From Marinobacter sp. NP-4(2019) (GTDB lineage Bacteria; Pseudomonadota; Gammaproteobacteria; Pseudomonadales; Oleiphilaceae): a DNA stretch of 64,000 nt. The stretch is taken from the NCBI RefSeq assembly GCF_003994855.1, contig NZ_CP034142.1, forward strand, positions 4,154,001 through 4,218,000, in the 5' to 3' direction. The translations under genes and the position numbers were made by a program. A model generated the notes under the pieces. That model was not told the DNA's origin. It ran no database searches and was given only the letters and a program-made list of their open reading frames with translations. Shown in pieces: positions 52,921 to 61,196 of the stretch. Every line of letters starts with the position of its first letter. Position 1 is the stretch's first letter.

Positions 52921-53787
52921 TCAGGCCGGCACGGCTTCCGCCATACTCGCCCGTATCTTCTTCATGGCATTCTTCTCCAACTGACGAATTCGCTCGGCGG
53001 ACACACCGTACTTGTCGGCCAGCTCATGCAGCGTGGACTTGCTCTCCGACAACCAGCGCTCCCGCAGAATATCCTGACTGCGCTCATCCAGAGTCCCCAG
53101 CGCGTGCATCAGGCGACCGTTCGAGTCCTCAGACCAGTCCGCGTTCTCCAGCTGAACCGCCGGATCGCCGCGCCGGTCCTCCAGATAATAAGCCGGCGCC
53201 TGATAGGCATGATCATCGTCATCGTCCTGCGGGCCATCAAAGGCCGTATCCTGGGAGGCCAGCCGCCCCTCCATCTCACGCACAACTTTTGGCTCCACCC
53301 CGAGATCTTCCGCCACAGCATGGAGCTCATCGTGACTGAGCCACGCCAGACGCTTCTTCTGGCTGCGCAGATTAAAGAACAGTTTGCGCTGGGCCTTGGT
53401 GGTGGCCACTTTCACAATGCGCCAGTTGCGCAGAATAAACTCGTGAATCTCTGCCTTGATCCAGTGCACTGCGAAGGACACCAGACGTACGCCGTATTCC
53501 GGGTTGAAGCGTTTGACCGCCTTCATCAGCCCCACATTGCCTTCCTGGATCAGGTCGGCCTGCGAAAGGCCGTAGCCGGAATAGCTGCGGGCAATGTGAA
53601 TAACAAACCGCAAATGAGAGAGCACCAGCTGGCGAGCTGCTTCCACGTCACCTTCGTAATGGAGACGTTCGGCAAGCTCACGCTCTTCATCGGCAGACAA
53701 TACCGGAATTCTGCTCGCAGCCTGGATGTAAGACTCGAGATTGGCACCCGGAACCAGTCTGTCAATCAGCTGTAAACTCGTACCCAT
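52921..53787 (-). CDS. rpoH: Heat-shock sigma factor RpoH (sigma-32)
   Basis: 288 aa. Region 2 contains LRFVIHIARSYSGYGLSQAD and LIQEGNVGLMKAVKRFNPEY, and the RpoH box QRKLFFNLR is present. Region 4 ends with KYGVSAERIRQLEKNAMKKI. It directs RNA polymerase to heat-shock promoters. It follows ftsX as in E. coli and Pseudomonas, but has its own promoter (53818-53846) and terminator (52857-52896). The leader from that promoter is only about 24 nt, so any RNA thermometer would have to involve the coding region, as in E. coli. Confidence 0.96.
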   Translation of the reverse strand: MGTSLQLIDRLVPGANLESYIQAASRIPVLSADEERELAERLHYEGDVEAARQLVLSHLRFVIHIARSYSGYGLSQADLIQEGNVGLMKAVKRFNPEYGVRLVSFAVHWIKAEIHEFILRNWRIVKVATTKAQRKLFFNLRSQKKRLAWLSHDELHAVAEDLGVEPKVVREMEGRLASQDTAFDGPQDDDDDHAYQAPAYYLEDRRGDPAVQLENADWSEDSNGRLMHALGTLDERSQDILRERWLSESKSTLHELADKYGVSAERIRQLEKNAMKKIRASMAEAVPA

Positions 53788-53817
53788 GCTTTTAACCTCC
53801 GAACCTGACGACCGTTA

Positions 53818-53846
53818 AATATACCAACTAGTTCTTTGATCGCCAA
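53818..53846 (-). promoter_or_regulatory. Sigma-70-type promoter of rpoH
   Basis: Minus strand: TTGGCG (53841-53846), 17 bp, TATATT (53818-53823). Matches are four and five of six. Transcription would start near 53811, about 24 nt before the rpoH ATG. Confidence 0.6.
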
Positions 53847-53981
53847 GACCTTGAAAAGTTCTTAAAACTCCCAGTAAAACCTTTAAAAACAACTGACTGG
53901 AAATTTCCGCTTTATATCTTAAACAGTGACACTACGCCCTTTACCGCAAATTCTACAATACGGTTTTCCCGCAATCCCGGC

Positions 53982-54974
53982 TTAACCTCCGGCGACCTCT
54001 CCGGGCTCAATATCGTCCAGATGGCGCTTGACCGCCACCCAGGCACCCAACCAGCCTAACAGCATGGCCACAATAAGCAACGCAAGCGCGCCATCGAAGG
54101 ACAGGCCATTGAGGGAAAAGTCGCTGCGATACAGCCCCGCGAGCCGTTCAACCGGGCCACTGAGCCACCACAACGACAACTGCAGCAACACCCAGGCCAC
54201 CACGCCACCGCCAAGGCCGAACCAGGCCCCGGTATACAGGAACGGACGACGCACAAAGGCATCGGTGCCGCCGACCATCTTGGCAACGAGGATTTCGTCA
54301 CGCCGGCTTTCAATCGCCAGCCGCACCGTATTGCCGATGACCAGTACCACCGCCGCTGCCAGCAGCAGGGCCAGCGCCCAGACCGCACGGGCCAACAAGT
54401 CGGTCATGGCATTCAGACGTTGCAGCCAGCCCAGGTCCACCTGTACCCGCTCAACGCCATCCAGGCCCTGCAGGCGAGTGACCAGGGTTTCTACGCCACC
54501 GGCACTGCGGGAGGATTCGTCCGGCGTCACCAGCAGAGTATGAGGCAGCGGATTCCCCTCGAGGTAATCCAGCGCGTCCTCCAAACCCGAGGAGACCCGG
54601 AACTCCGCCAGCGCCTGTTCCTTATCGATGAGTTCCACCTCCAGGATACGGCTGTCACCCAGCACCTCGGCCTTCAGTTCACGCGCACGCTCCAACGATG
54701 CATCCTCACTGAGGTAGGCGGTTATGCGGGCACTGCTCTCCCAGCCGGCACTGACGCCCTGCAAACTGGTCAGCAGTAATAACAGCGCCACCGGAAGCGC
54801 CAGGGCCACCCCCATCACCATCCAGGTCATGGAACTGGCCACCGGCGTACGCCAGAGGCGCTCGGCACTGTCCCGGGCGACCTTGCGGTGATGCACCAGG
54901 TAGCTCTCAGCCAATTCCTGCCAGGGAGAGGAGGCTTTTTTGGCCCCCGTCCGCTTGCGAGGCTCAGGCGCCAT
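53982..54974 (-). CDS. ftsX: Cell-division protein FtsX
   Basis: 330 aa from the ATG at 54974, which has GGGAGGTG just upstream; a TTG at 54989 is less likely. Four membrane helices are visible: one near residues 55-75 (MVMGVALALPVALLLLLTSL) and three in the C-terminal half (about 205-225, 255-275, 300-322), with an extracytoplasmic loop between helices 1 and 2 that in other species activates peptidoglycan hydrolases through EnvC. It overlaps ftsE by 11 bp. Order ftsY-ftsE-ftsX-rpoH is the classical one. Confidence 0.95.
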   Translation of the reverse strand: MAPEPRKRTGAKKASSPWQELAESYLVHHRKVARDSAERLWRTPVASSMTWMVMGVALALPVALLLLLTSLQGVSAGWESSARITAYLSEDASLERARELKAEVLGDSRILEVELIDKEQALAEFRVSSGLEDALDYLEGNPLPHTLLVTPDESSRSAGGVETLVTRLQGLDGVERVQVDLGWLQRLNAMTDLLARAVWALALLLAAAVVLVIGNTVRLAIESRRDEILVAKMVGGTDAFVRRPFLYTGAWFGLGGGVVAWVLLQLSLWWLSGPVERLAGLYRSDFSLNGLSFDGALALLIVAMLLGWLGAWVAVKRHLDDIEPGEVAGG

Positions 54975-55635
54975 GACCACCTCCCGCAACCAGCTGACCG
55001 TGATCCAGAGTCAGTGTCCGGCGCTGCATATCGTTGATCAGGGCAATATCGTGACTGGCAATCAGCACCGTCACGCCCACCTGACTGAACTGGCCAAACA
55101 GGTGCATGATGTCCGCCGACAATTCCGGGTCCAGGTTACCGGTAGGCTCATCCGCCAGCAGCACCGGGGGCTTGTTCACCACTGCGCGGGCAATGCCGAC
55201 ACGCTGCTGCTCACCACCGGACAACTGCATGGGGTTCATCTTTTCCTTGGTCAGCAGACCAACCTTGTCGAGCGCGGCGCGCACCCGGCGGCCGATGTCC
55301 CGCGCCGGCACACCCATCACTTCCAGGGGCATGGCCACGTTGTCGAACACTGTACGATCGAACAGCAGTTGGTGGTTCTGGAACACCACGCCAATATGAC
55401 GACGAATGTAGGGGATCTGGCGCCTGGGAAGCTTATTCAACATCTGCCCACCAACAATCACCTCGCCGGCACTGGGGCGCTCCATCACCATGATGAGCTT
55501 GAGCAGGGTACTCTTACCGGCGCCGGAATGACCGGTCAGGAACGCCAGCTCGCCCCGGGCCAGGCTGAAATTCACCTGTCGCAGGGCGGTATGGTCGCTA
55601 TCATAGCGCTTGGTGACCTGACGGAATTCAATCAT
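54964..55635 (-). CDS. ftsE: Cell-division ATP-binding protein FtsE
   Basis: 223 aa. Walker A is GHSGAGKSTLLKLIM, the Q loop lies in VFQNHQLLFDRTVFDN, the ABC signature is LSGGEQQRVGIARAVV and Walker B is PVLLADEPTGNLDPEL. It forms the FtsEX complex that couples ATP hydrolysis at the septum to cell-wall splitting. The gene starts 14 bp after ftsY and overlaps ftsX. Confidence 0.97.
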   Translation of the reverse strand: MIEFRQVTKRYDSDHTALRQVNFSLARGELAFLTGHSGAGKSTLLKLIMVMERPSAGEVIVGGQMLNKLPRRQIPYIRRHIGVVFQNHQLLFDRTVFDNVAMPLEVMGVPARDIGRRVRAALDKVGLLTKEKMNPMQLSGGEQQRVGIARAVVNKPPVLLADEPTGNLDPELSADIMHLFGQFSQVGVTVLIASHDIALINDMQRRTLTLDHGQLVAGGGHGA

Positions 55636-55649
55636 CGGCCGCTACTGCA

Positions 55650-56846
55650 TTACTGGTCGTCAAACAGGGCATCCACAAAGGTTTCTGCATCGAAGCTGCG
55701 CAGGTCCGCCACCTGCTCACCCACGCCGATAAAGCGGATGGGCAGTTGCAGCTGACGCGCGATAGCGAACACAATACCACCCTTGGCGGTGCCGTCCAGT
55801 TTCGTCAAGGTAATGCCGCTGACGCCCACAGCCTGCTGGAATACCTGGGCCTGGCTCAGCGCGTTCTGGCCGGTACCGGCGTCGAGCACCAGCATCACCT
55901 CGTGGGGGGCGGTGTCGTCCAGCTTTTTCATCACCCGAACGACCTTCTCCAGCTCGTTCATCAGATTTTCCTTGTTCTGCAGACGGCCGGCGGTATCGGC
56001 AATCACCACATCCACCTCACGGGATTTGGCGGACTGGATCGCATCAAAGATCACCGAGGCGCTGTCGGCACCGGTGTGCTGAGCCACCACCGGCACATTA
56101 TTGCGCTCGCCCCAGACCTGCAATTGCTCCACCGCTGCGGCACGGAAGGTATCCCCCGCCGCCAGCATCACCGACTTGCCTTCATCCTGGAACTTCTTGG
56201 TGAGCTTGCCGATGGTGGTGGTCTTACCAACACCGTTCACACCCACCATCAGGATCACGTAGGGCTGCTTGCTGGCATCCAACTCCAGAGGCTTGGTGAC
56301 ATCCTTCAGCAGGCCATGAAGCTCATCGCGCAGGGCCTGACGCAGGGCCGCGCCGTCCTTGAGCTGGTTACGCTCCAGCTTGTCGGTGAGGGATTCAATG
56401 ATTTCCGATGTGGCCGTGACCCCCACATCCGCCATCAACAGTGTGGTTTCAATCTCCTCCAGCAGATCTTCGTCGATCTTCTTGCCGATGGCGAACAGAC
56501 CAGAGAAGCCAGTGGACAGCGTCGCGCGGGTTTTACCCAGCCCCTGGCGAATACGCTCAAAGACACTGACCTGCGGCTCTTCCGGAACCTCTTCCCGCTC
56601 CGGTTCGACAGCGGGCGCAGGAGCTTCTTCCACTTCCGCAGCCGGGGCTTCTGCGACCGCAGCTTCCGATGCGGGTGTTTCTTCCTGCTCAGCCGCCGGC
56701 TTCGCGCCGGGCTGCGGCTCAGGTTTCTTCTGGGGAACCGGCCGGGGGCGGGGAATACGCTTCCGGTTGCCGGCCAGATCCAGAGCAAAAACGAAGACAA
56801 GAAGGGCCAACAGGCCAATTGAAATCCACTCTGCGGTCATACTCAT
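55650..56846 (-). CDS. ftsY: Signal recognition particle receptor FtsY
   Basis: 398 aa. The NG domain (about 95-398) has GVNGVGKTTTIGKLTKKFQD (G1), DTFRAAAVEQLQVWG, DTAGRLQNKENLMNEL (G3) and TKLDGTAKGGIVFAIARQLQ (G4/G5). The N-terminus is unusual: residues 6-25 (WISIGLLALLVFVFALDLAG) form a clear membrane helix, followed by a basic stretch and a Pro/Ala/Glu-rich linker, where E. coli FtsY has an acidic A domain without a membrane span. It receives ribosome-nascent-chain-SRP complexes at the inner membrane. A second ATG two codons in (56840) is an equal start candidate. Confidence 0.95.
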   Translation of the reverse strand: MSMTAEWISIGLLALLVFVFALDLAGNRKRIPRPRPVPQKKPEPQPGAKPAAEQEETPASEAAVAEAPAAEVEEAPAPAVEPEREEVPEEPQVSVFERIRQGLGKTRATLSTGFSGLFAIGKKIDEDLLEEIETTLLMADVGVTATSEIIESLTDKLERNQLKDGAALRQALRDELHGLLKDVTKPLELDASKQPYVILMVGVNGVGKTTTIGKLTKKFQDEGKSVMLAAGDTFRAAAVEQLQVWGERNNVPVVAQHTGADSASVIFDAIQSAKSREVDVVIADTAGRLQNKENLMNELEKVVRVMKKLDDTAPHEVMLVLDAGTGQNALSQAQVFQQAVGVSGITLTKLDGTAKGGIVFAIARQLQLPIRFIGVGEQVADLRSFDAETFVDALFDDQ

Positions 56847-57002
56847 TCCATCGGTTGAAGATTGGCAGGATAAAAGAAAGCCGACATTCTAGCAGACTGT
56901 CGGCCGTAATTGGGGTGCTCACACAACAGCCCGGCCGATGGCGACAGGGCGATTTTCCGTTACCATGTCGCCATTCCAGAATCAGAGGCAAACAGCAGGA
57001 TC

Positions 57003-57626
57003 ATGGGGCAGAAACCAAGACATCAGAAAAGCGGACGCGGCGGAGCAGCGAAAGCGGGTGGCGGCGAACTGCGCATCATCGGCGGCGACTGGCGCAGCCG
57101 CAAACTTCAGTTTCCAGACACCGGCGGCGTGCGCCCCACCCCGGCCCGCACCCGGGAAACCCTGTTCAACTGGCTGAACTACCAACTGGCCGGCAGCCGC
57201 TGCCTCGACCTGTTCGCCGGCTCCGGCGCCCTCGGCCTGGAAGCCCTGTCCCGGGGCGCTGGCACCACTGTATTCGTCGACCACACGCCGGCACTGGCAC
57301 AGGCCCTGCGCAGCAACCTGCGGCTACTGAAATCGGAAAAAGGAGACGTGGTCTGCCAGAGCGTCGACACCTTTCTGGCCCAACCACCGGCCGAACCCTT
57401 CGACATCCTGTTCATGGACCCGCCCTTCCGGCAAGGCTGGCTGGAAAAGCTGATCCCGATGATCGCCGATTATGGCTGGGTCAAACCCGGCGGCTGGATC
57501 TACGTGGAACATGAAAGCGAACGGACAACCCCGGAAACACCCGAAAACTGGGCCCTGTACAGACAAAAGTCCGCTGGCCAGGTCACTTATTGCCTGTTCA
57601 AAAACGAAGAATCAGAAGGTACTTGA
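57003..57626 (+). CDS. rsmD: 16S rRNA (guanine966-N2)-methyltransferase RsmD
   Basis: 207 aa from the ATG at 57003 (MGQKPRHQKSG, preceded by CAGGA); an upstream in-frame start at 56910 overlaps the divergent ftsY leader and is unlikely. Rossmann motif I is LDLFAGSGALGLEALSRG and the catalytic motif is FMDPPFRQG. RPTPARTRETLFNWL is the family substrate segment. It methylates G966 of 16S rRNA. It is divergent from ftsY, the usual arrangement in this order, and convergent with the desaturase gene. Confidence 0.94.
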   Translation: MGQKPRHQKSGRGGAAKAGGGELRIIGGDWRSRKLQFPDTGGVRPTPARTRETLFNWLNYQLAGSRCLDLFAGSGALGLEALSRGAGTTVFVDHTPALAQALRSNLRLLKSEKGDVVCQSVDTFLAQPPAEPFDILFMDPPFRQGWLEKLIPMIADYGWVKPGGWIYVEHESERTTPETPENWALYRQKSAGQVTYCLFKNEESEGT

Positions 57627-57660
57627 AGAGAAAAGTGGAGATCCCACGAAAGTCTGACAG

Positions 57661-57751
57661 GTCTCGGGGTGGGGTGCTTTTTCTGGCGGGATAAAGGTGT
57701 CTGAGCGAAGCGAGTTCTTTTCCCATAAGAAAAAGTACCCCACCCCGGGAC
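57661..57751. terminator. Long hairpin between rsmD and the desaturase gene
   Basis: 57661-57684 pairs with 57728-57751 (24 bp, two G-T pairs only), enclosing a 43 nt loop that itself can pair in part (GGGATAAAG with CTTTTCCC). Both strands carry T-runs in the stem (GCTTTTTCT, ACTTTTTCT). It lies between two convergent genes and probably ends transcription both ways. The loop does not contain the GGA mini-hairpins of the repeat family at 2944, 12532 and 52708. Confidence 0.6.
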
Positions 57752-57759
57752 CATCCCCA

Positions 57760-57795
57760 CCCTTTGCAGGCTACCAATGGCAAGCCTGCAAAGGG
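57760..57795. terminator. Second hairpin before the desaturase stop
   Basis: CCCTTTGCAGGC (57760-57771) pairs perfectly with 57784-57795 across a 12 nt loop. It lies 9 bp from the desaturase stop codon. There is no T-tract, so it could be a 3'-end stabiliser rather than a terminator by itself. Confidence 0.5.
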
Positions 57796-57803
57796 CCAGG
57801 AAT

Positions 57804-58985
57804 TTAAGCCGAAGGCCTTCTGAGAGAATAAGCCCGAAGGTGTGCCGCGAACTCTTCCAGATAGCGAATACCACTGGCCTCCGCCTCCTTGCACCAGTCC
57901 GCCAGCGCCTGCATTTTCTCCTGGGGCTTCACCCCGCGCTTGCGCCACAGCGCCTGCAGCTCATGACTCATCTCGTAAATCTTCCGCAGCGCCGCATTAC
58001 GCTCCAGCGCCGTCTCCAGGTGCTCCTGCTCCTTCGGCTTGATCAGCGACACCTCACGGGACAGCAACTGCTTCAGCTTGCGGTAACGGGGGCGAATCTC
58101 GTCATCCATCAGCGCCTTCTGCTGACGCAATACCGGCTCCATCACGCGCTTACGGTACTGACGCATAATGGCGAAGCGGTTGTTGGAAATCGCCTGTACG
58201 GTTTCCACATCCAGCTCCTGCTTGCCCGGCACAAAATGGGCAATCGGCTTGAAGCCCTTGGGCTTGGCCAGACCAAACAGCTGGAACAGACGGATATAAC
58301 CCCAGCCAATATCCACCTCGAACCAACGGCGGGACAGCTTGGAGGAATTCGGGTAGGTGTGGTGATTGTTGTGCAGCTCTTCGCCACCAATCAGGATGCC
58401 CAGCGGTGAAATGTTGCGGGCATTGTCCGCACACTCAAAATTGCGGTACCCGAACCAGTGGCCGATGCCGTTGACAACACCCGCGGCCCAGACCGGAATC
58501 CACATCATCTGAACCGCCCAGATCCAGATACCGTGCACACCGAACAGCAGCAGGTTGATCACCGCCAATATCGCGATACCCAGCATCTTGTAGCGGCTGT
58601 AGACGTTGCGCTCGATCCAGTCCTCCGGCGTGCGCTGGCCATAACGCTCCAGGGTTTCCGGCGTGGCGGATTCGGCATAGAGCTCAGCGCCCTGGAACAG
58701 AACCTTGCGAATGCCCAGAACCACCGGGCTGTGGGGGTCTTCCTCAGTTTCACACTTGGCGTGGTGCTTACGATGGATGGCCGTCCATTCCTTGGTGTTC
58801 TGTGCCGTGGTCAGCCACAGCCAGAAACGGAAGAAATGCTTCAGCACCGGGTGCAGATCCAGCGAGTTGTGAGCCGAATGGCGATGCAGGTAGAGCGTTA
58901 CGCTTACGATGGTGACATGGGTCATGCCCAGTACAACCAGAATCAGTTGCATCACCGAAAGGTCCAGGAGACCGTTAAACCACAT
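57804..58985 (-). CDS. Membrane fatty acid desaturase (acyl-CoA delta-9 type)
   Basis: 393 aa from the ATG at 58985 with GAGGA upstream; a TTG two codons earlier is possible. The three histidine boxes are HRHSAH (near residue 35), HRKHH (near 70) and HNNHH (near 210), the di-iron ligands of the stearoyl-CoA desaturase class. Four hydrophobic spans flank them. The last 130 residues are a charged helical extension (KLKQLLSREVSLIKPKEQEH) also seen in Pseudomonas desaturases. It makes cis-unsaturated acyl chains in the membrane, a cold or fluidity response. A strong hairpin lies in its leader (59009-59037). Confidence 0.93.
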   Translation of the reverse strand: MWFNGLLDLSVMQLILVVLGMTHVTIVSVTLYLHRHSAHNSLDLHPVLKHFFRFWLWLTTAQNTKEWTAIHRKHHAKCETEEDPHSPVVLGIRKVLFQGAELYAESATPETLERYGQRTPEDWIERNVYSRYKMLGIAILAVINLLLFGVHGIWIWAVQMMWIPVWAAGVVNGIGHWFGYRNFECADNARNISPLGILIGGEELHNNHHTYPNSSKLSRRWFEVDIGWGYIRLFQLFGLAKPKGFKPIAHFVPGKQELDVETVQAISNNRFAIMRQYRKRVMEPVLRQQKALMDDEIRPRYRKLKQLLSREVSLIKPKEQEHLETALERNAALRKIYEMSHELQALWRKRGVKPQEKMQALADWCKEAEASGIRYLEEFAAHLRAYSLRRPSA

Positions 58986-59008
58986 ATTCAATCCTCAATC
59001 ATAATCGT

Positions 59009-59037
59009 GGCTCGCCCGGCACGAAAACCGGCGAACC
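59009..59037 (-). promoter_or_regulatory. Hairpin or operator in the desaturase leader
   Basis: Minus strand GGTTCGCCGG pairs with CCGGGCGAGCC with one wobble pair and one bulged G, loop of 8 nt. It lies 24-52 nt upstream of the desaturase ATG. It could be an operator for a DesT-type repressor or an RNA structure. Confidence 0.35.
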
Positions 59038-59161
59038 GTATTGGGCACTTTAGCGTACAGTTGTAAGCTCCAACAACCGCATTTGGACGGAAATTTGTTA
59101 CTGATTACACTTATCCCGTTTCAAACCGTTCGTGCATCCCCCTGCTACCGGAGAACCCCGT

Positions 59162-59974
59162 TTGCCTGAATTACCGGAAGTCGAGACCACACGCCGTGGT
59201 ATTGCGCCCCACCTTGAAGGACGCACCATACAACGGGTGACCATTCGTAACCGGAGCCTGCGCTGGCCGGTTCCCCTGGAGCTGGACGAGCATTTGACCG
59301 GCGCCACCATCCATAGCGTGGAGCGGCGCGCCAAGTACCTGCTATTAAAGGTGGGTCAGGGCAGCGCCATTGTACACCTGGGCATGTCCGGCAGTCTCCG
59401 GGTAATTACTGACAACGCACCACTGCTGCCCCATGACCACGTCGAACTGGAACTGGACAACGGCATCCGCCTGCGGTTCAACGACCCCCGGCGGTTCGGC
59501 TGCTGGCTATGGTCGGACACCCCCGAAGCTCACCCGCTGCTGGCCTGCCTCGGCCCTGAACCGCTGGCGCCGGAATTCACCGGAGCGATGCTGTTCCGCC
59601 TGTCCCGGGGCAAACAGACACCGGTGAAATCCTTCATCATGGATAATCGCGTAGTGGTCGGTGTGGGCAACATCTACGCCAACGAAGCCCTGTTCAAGGC
59701 CGGCATCCATCCCAAACGCAAGGCCGGCCGGATCAGCCTGGACCGTTACAACCGCCTGGTGGACGCCATCCGCGAAACCCTCAGTGCGGCCATCCTGATG
59801 GGCGGCACCACCCTGCGGGACTTCGTCAACAGCGAGGGCAAGCCCGGGTACTTTGCACAATCGCTGCTGGTGTACGGTCGCGCGGCGCTGCCATGCGAGG
59901 AGTGCGGCACGCCGCTGAAGGAAATCCGCATGAACCAGCGCTCCACGGTATACTGCGGCCGCTGCCAGCGATGA
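59162..59974 (+). CDS. mutM: Formamidopyrimidine-DNA glycosylase MutM (Fpg)
   Basis: 270 aa starting at a TTG (59162). The TTG start is decided by chemistry: the mature protein must begin with Pro (here PELPEVETTRRG) because Pro1 and Glu2 are the catalytic nucleophile and acid; longer in-frame starts would block them. GGAGA lies 8 nt upstream. The H2TH region has DNRVVVGVGNIYANEALFKA and the C-terminal zinc finger is CEECGTPLKEIRMNQRSTVY then CGRC. It removes 8-oxoguanine and other oxidised purines and nicks the strand. Confidence 0.96.
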   Translation: MPELPEVETTRRGIAPHLEGRTIQRVTIRNRSLRWPVPLELDEHLTGATIHSVERRAKYLLLKVGQGSAIVHLGMSGSLRVITDNAPLLPHDHVELELDNGIRLRFNDPRRFGCWLWSDTPEAHPLLACLGPEPLAPEFTGAMLFRLSRGKQTPVKSFIMDNRVVVGVGNIYANEALFKAGIHPKRKAGRISLDRYNRLVDAIRETLSAAILMGGTTLRDFVNSEGKPGYFAQSLLVYGRAALPCEECGTPLKEIRMNQRSTVYCGRCQR

Positions 59975-60055
59975 TGCACTCTGAAACAGAAAAATCGTTT
60001 GAAAATGCGCAAATATGATCCATAGTTACAAGCAGGATCTCAGGAGACACAAGAA

Positions 60056-60388
60056 ATGACCGGTACATTTTCCCGCATCGCTATGACAACCCTGGCAGTC
60101 TGCCTGCTGACCTTTTCCTCCTTTGGCCATGCCCGGGCTGTTGATGAAAAACCGTCCGCGCTCGCCATGACCAGTGACGCGATCTTCGTTCGCCCGGCCC
60201 TGTTGGCCACCACCATTGTGGGCAGCGCGGTTTATCTGGTTTCCCTGCCATTCTCCGCACTGGGCGGTAACGCCGGCGAAGCGGGCGAAGTCCTGGTGGT
60301 CGGCCCCGCCAAGGCCACGTTTGTACGTTGCCTGGGCTGCACCCGCTCTGGCCGCAAACCGGAAACGGTTCCGCAGGAAAGCAACTGA
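60056..60388 (+). CDS. Small exported membrane protein of unknown function
   Basis: 110 aa. A signal peptide (residues 1-28, TLAVCLLTFSSFGHARA) is followed by one further hydrophobic span (about 47-67, PALLATTIVGSAVYLVSLPF) and a C-terminal tail with CLGC (92-95) and basic residues. Similar small proteins occur in pseudomonads, but no function is known to me. It is followed by its own terminator (60428-60464). Confidence 0.7.
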   Translation: MTGTFSRIAMTTLAVCLLTFSSFGHARAVDEKPSALAMTSDAIFVRPALLATTIVGSAVYLVSLPFSALGGNAGEAGEVLVVGPAKATFVRCLGCTRSGRKPETVPQESN

Positions 60389-60427
60389 TCCGTACTATCC
60401 CGGCTTGCCAAAACCCGGCGGATTCGG

Positions 60428-60464
60428 CAGCCTGAAGCGACACTCACTTCAGGCTGTTTTCGTT
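60428..60464 (+). terminator. Intrinsic terminator before yrfG
   Basis: CAGCCTGAAG (60428-60437) pairs perfectly with CTTCAGGCTG (60447-60456), loop 9 nt, followed by TTTTCGTTT. The T-tract ends one base before the yrfG start codon. Confidence 0.85.
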
Positions 60465-60465
60465 T

Positions 60466-61155
60466 ATGGTGAACTGGTCTTCCCTCAACACAGTGTTTCT
60501 GGACATGGATGGAACACTGCTGGACCTGCATTTCGACAACCACTTCTGGTTGGAACACCTGCCCGCGCGCTATGCCGAGCACTACAACCTCAGCCCGCAG
60601 GAAGCCCGCGACACCGTCGTGCCGATGATCATGGCCGAGCGTGGCTCACTGCAGTGGTACTGCACCGATTACTGGAGCGAACGCCTGAAGCTGGACATTA
60701 CCGGCCTCAAAGCCGAGGTGGGTGACCGCATCGGCTACCGCCCGTTTGTCACCGATTTTCTCGACGCCATTCGCCAGGCCGGCCTGCGCTCGGTGATTGT
60801 CACCAACTGCCACCCCGATCCGCTGGCCCTGAAACTGCACCACACTCGACTGGAGCAACGGGTGGACGGCATCATATCCAGCCACGAACTGGGCAAGCCC
60901 AAGGAGGACCCGGAATTCTGGCGCGACCTCGCCCAGCGGGAGCCTTACCAACCCGAACGCACCCTGATGGTGGATGACAGCTTCCCGGTACTGGAGAGTG
61001 CCCGGGCCGCCGGTATTGGCCAGTGCCTGGCTATCCTGGCCCCTGACAGCCGCCAGCAGGCCCGGGAAAAACACCCGGAGATACCCTCTATTCATCACTT
61101 CAGCGAAGTGCTGCCATCGCTGCGTCAGCGACAGCCCCTGCCATCGGGCGGATGA
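60466..61155 (+). CDS. yrfG: HAD-superfamily nucleotidase YrfG-like
   Basis: 229 aa. HAD motif I is TVFLDMDGTLLDL, motif II VIVTNCHPDP, motif III the Lys in HELGKPKEDPEFW, and motif IV TLMVDDSFPVLESA. It matches E. coli YrfG, a GMP/IMP 5'-nucleotidase, in sequence style and in position before hslR. No Shine-Dalgarno precedes the ATG at 60466 (or the GTG at 60469): the 30 nt upstream are the terminator hairpin. Translation may be leaderless or start from transcripts reading through. Confidence 0.88.
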   Translation: MVNWSSLNTVFLDMDGTLLDLHFDNHFWLEHLPARYAEHYNLSPQEARDTVVPMIMAERGSLQWYCTDYWSERLKLDITGLKAEVGDRIGYRPFVTDFLDAIRQAGLRSVIVTNCHPDPLALKLHHTRLEQRVDGIISSHELGKPKEDPEFWRDLAQREPYQPERTLMVDDSFPVLESARAAGIGQCLAILAPDSRQQAREKHPEIPSIHHFSEVLPSLRQRQPLPSGG

Positions 61156-61167
61156 GCCGGTTATAAT
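61138..61167 (+). promoter_or_regulatory. Candidate promoter of hslR
   Basis: A perfect TATAAT (61162-61167) is preceded at 18 bp by CTGCCA (61138-61143, four of six). It overlaps the end of yrfG and lies 30 bp before hslR. I do not see the sigma-32 pattern expected for a heat-shock gene. Confidence 0.5.
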
Positions 61168-61196
61168 ATGACCATACGCTCATCAGGTGAGGAGAC

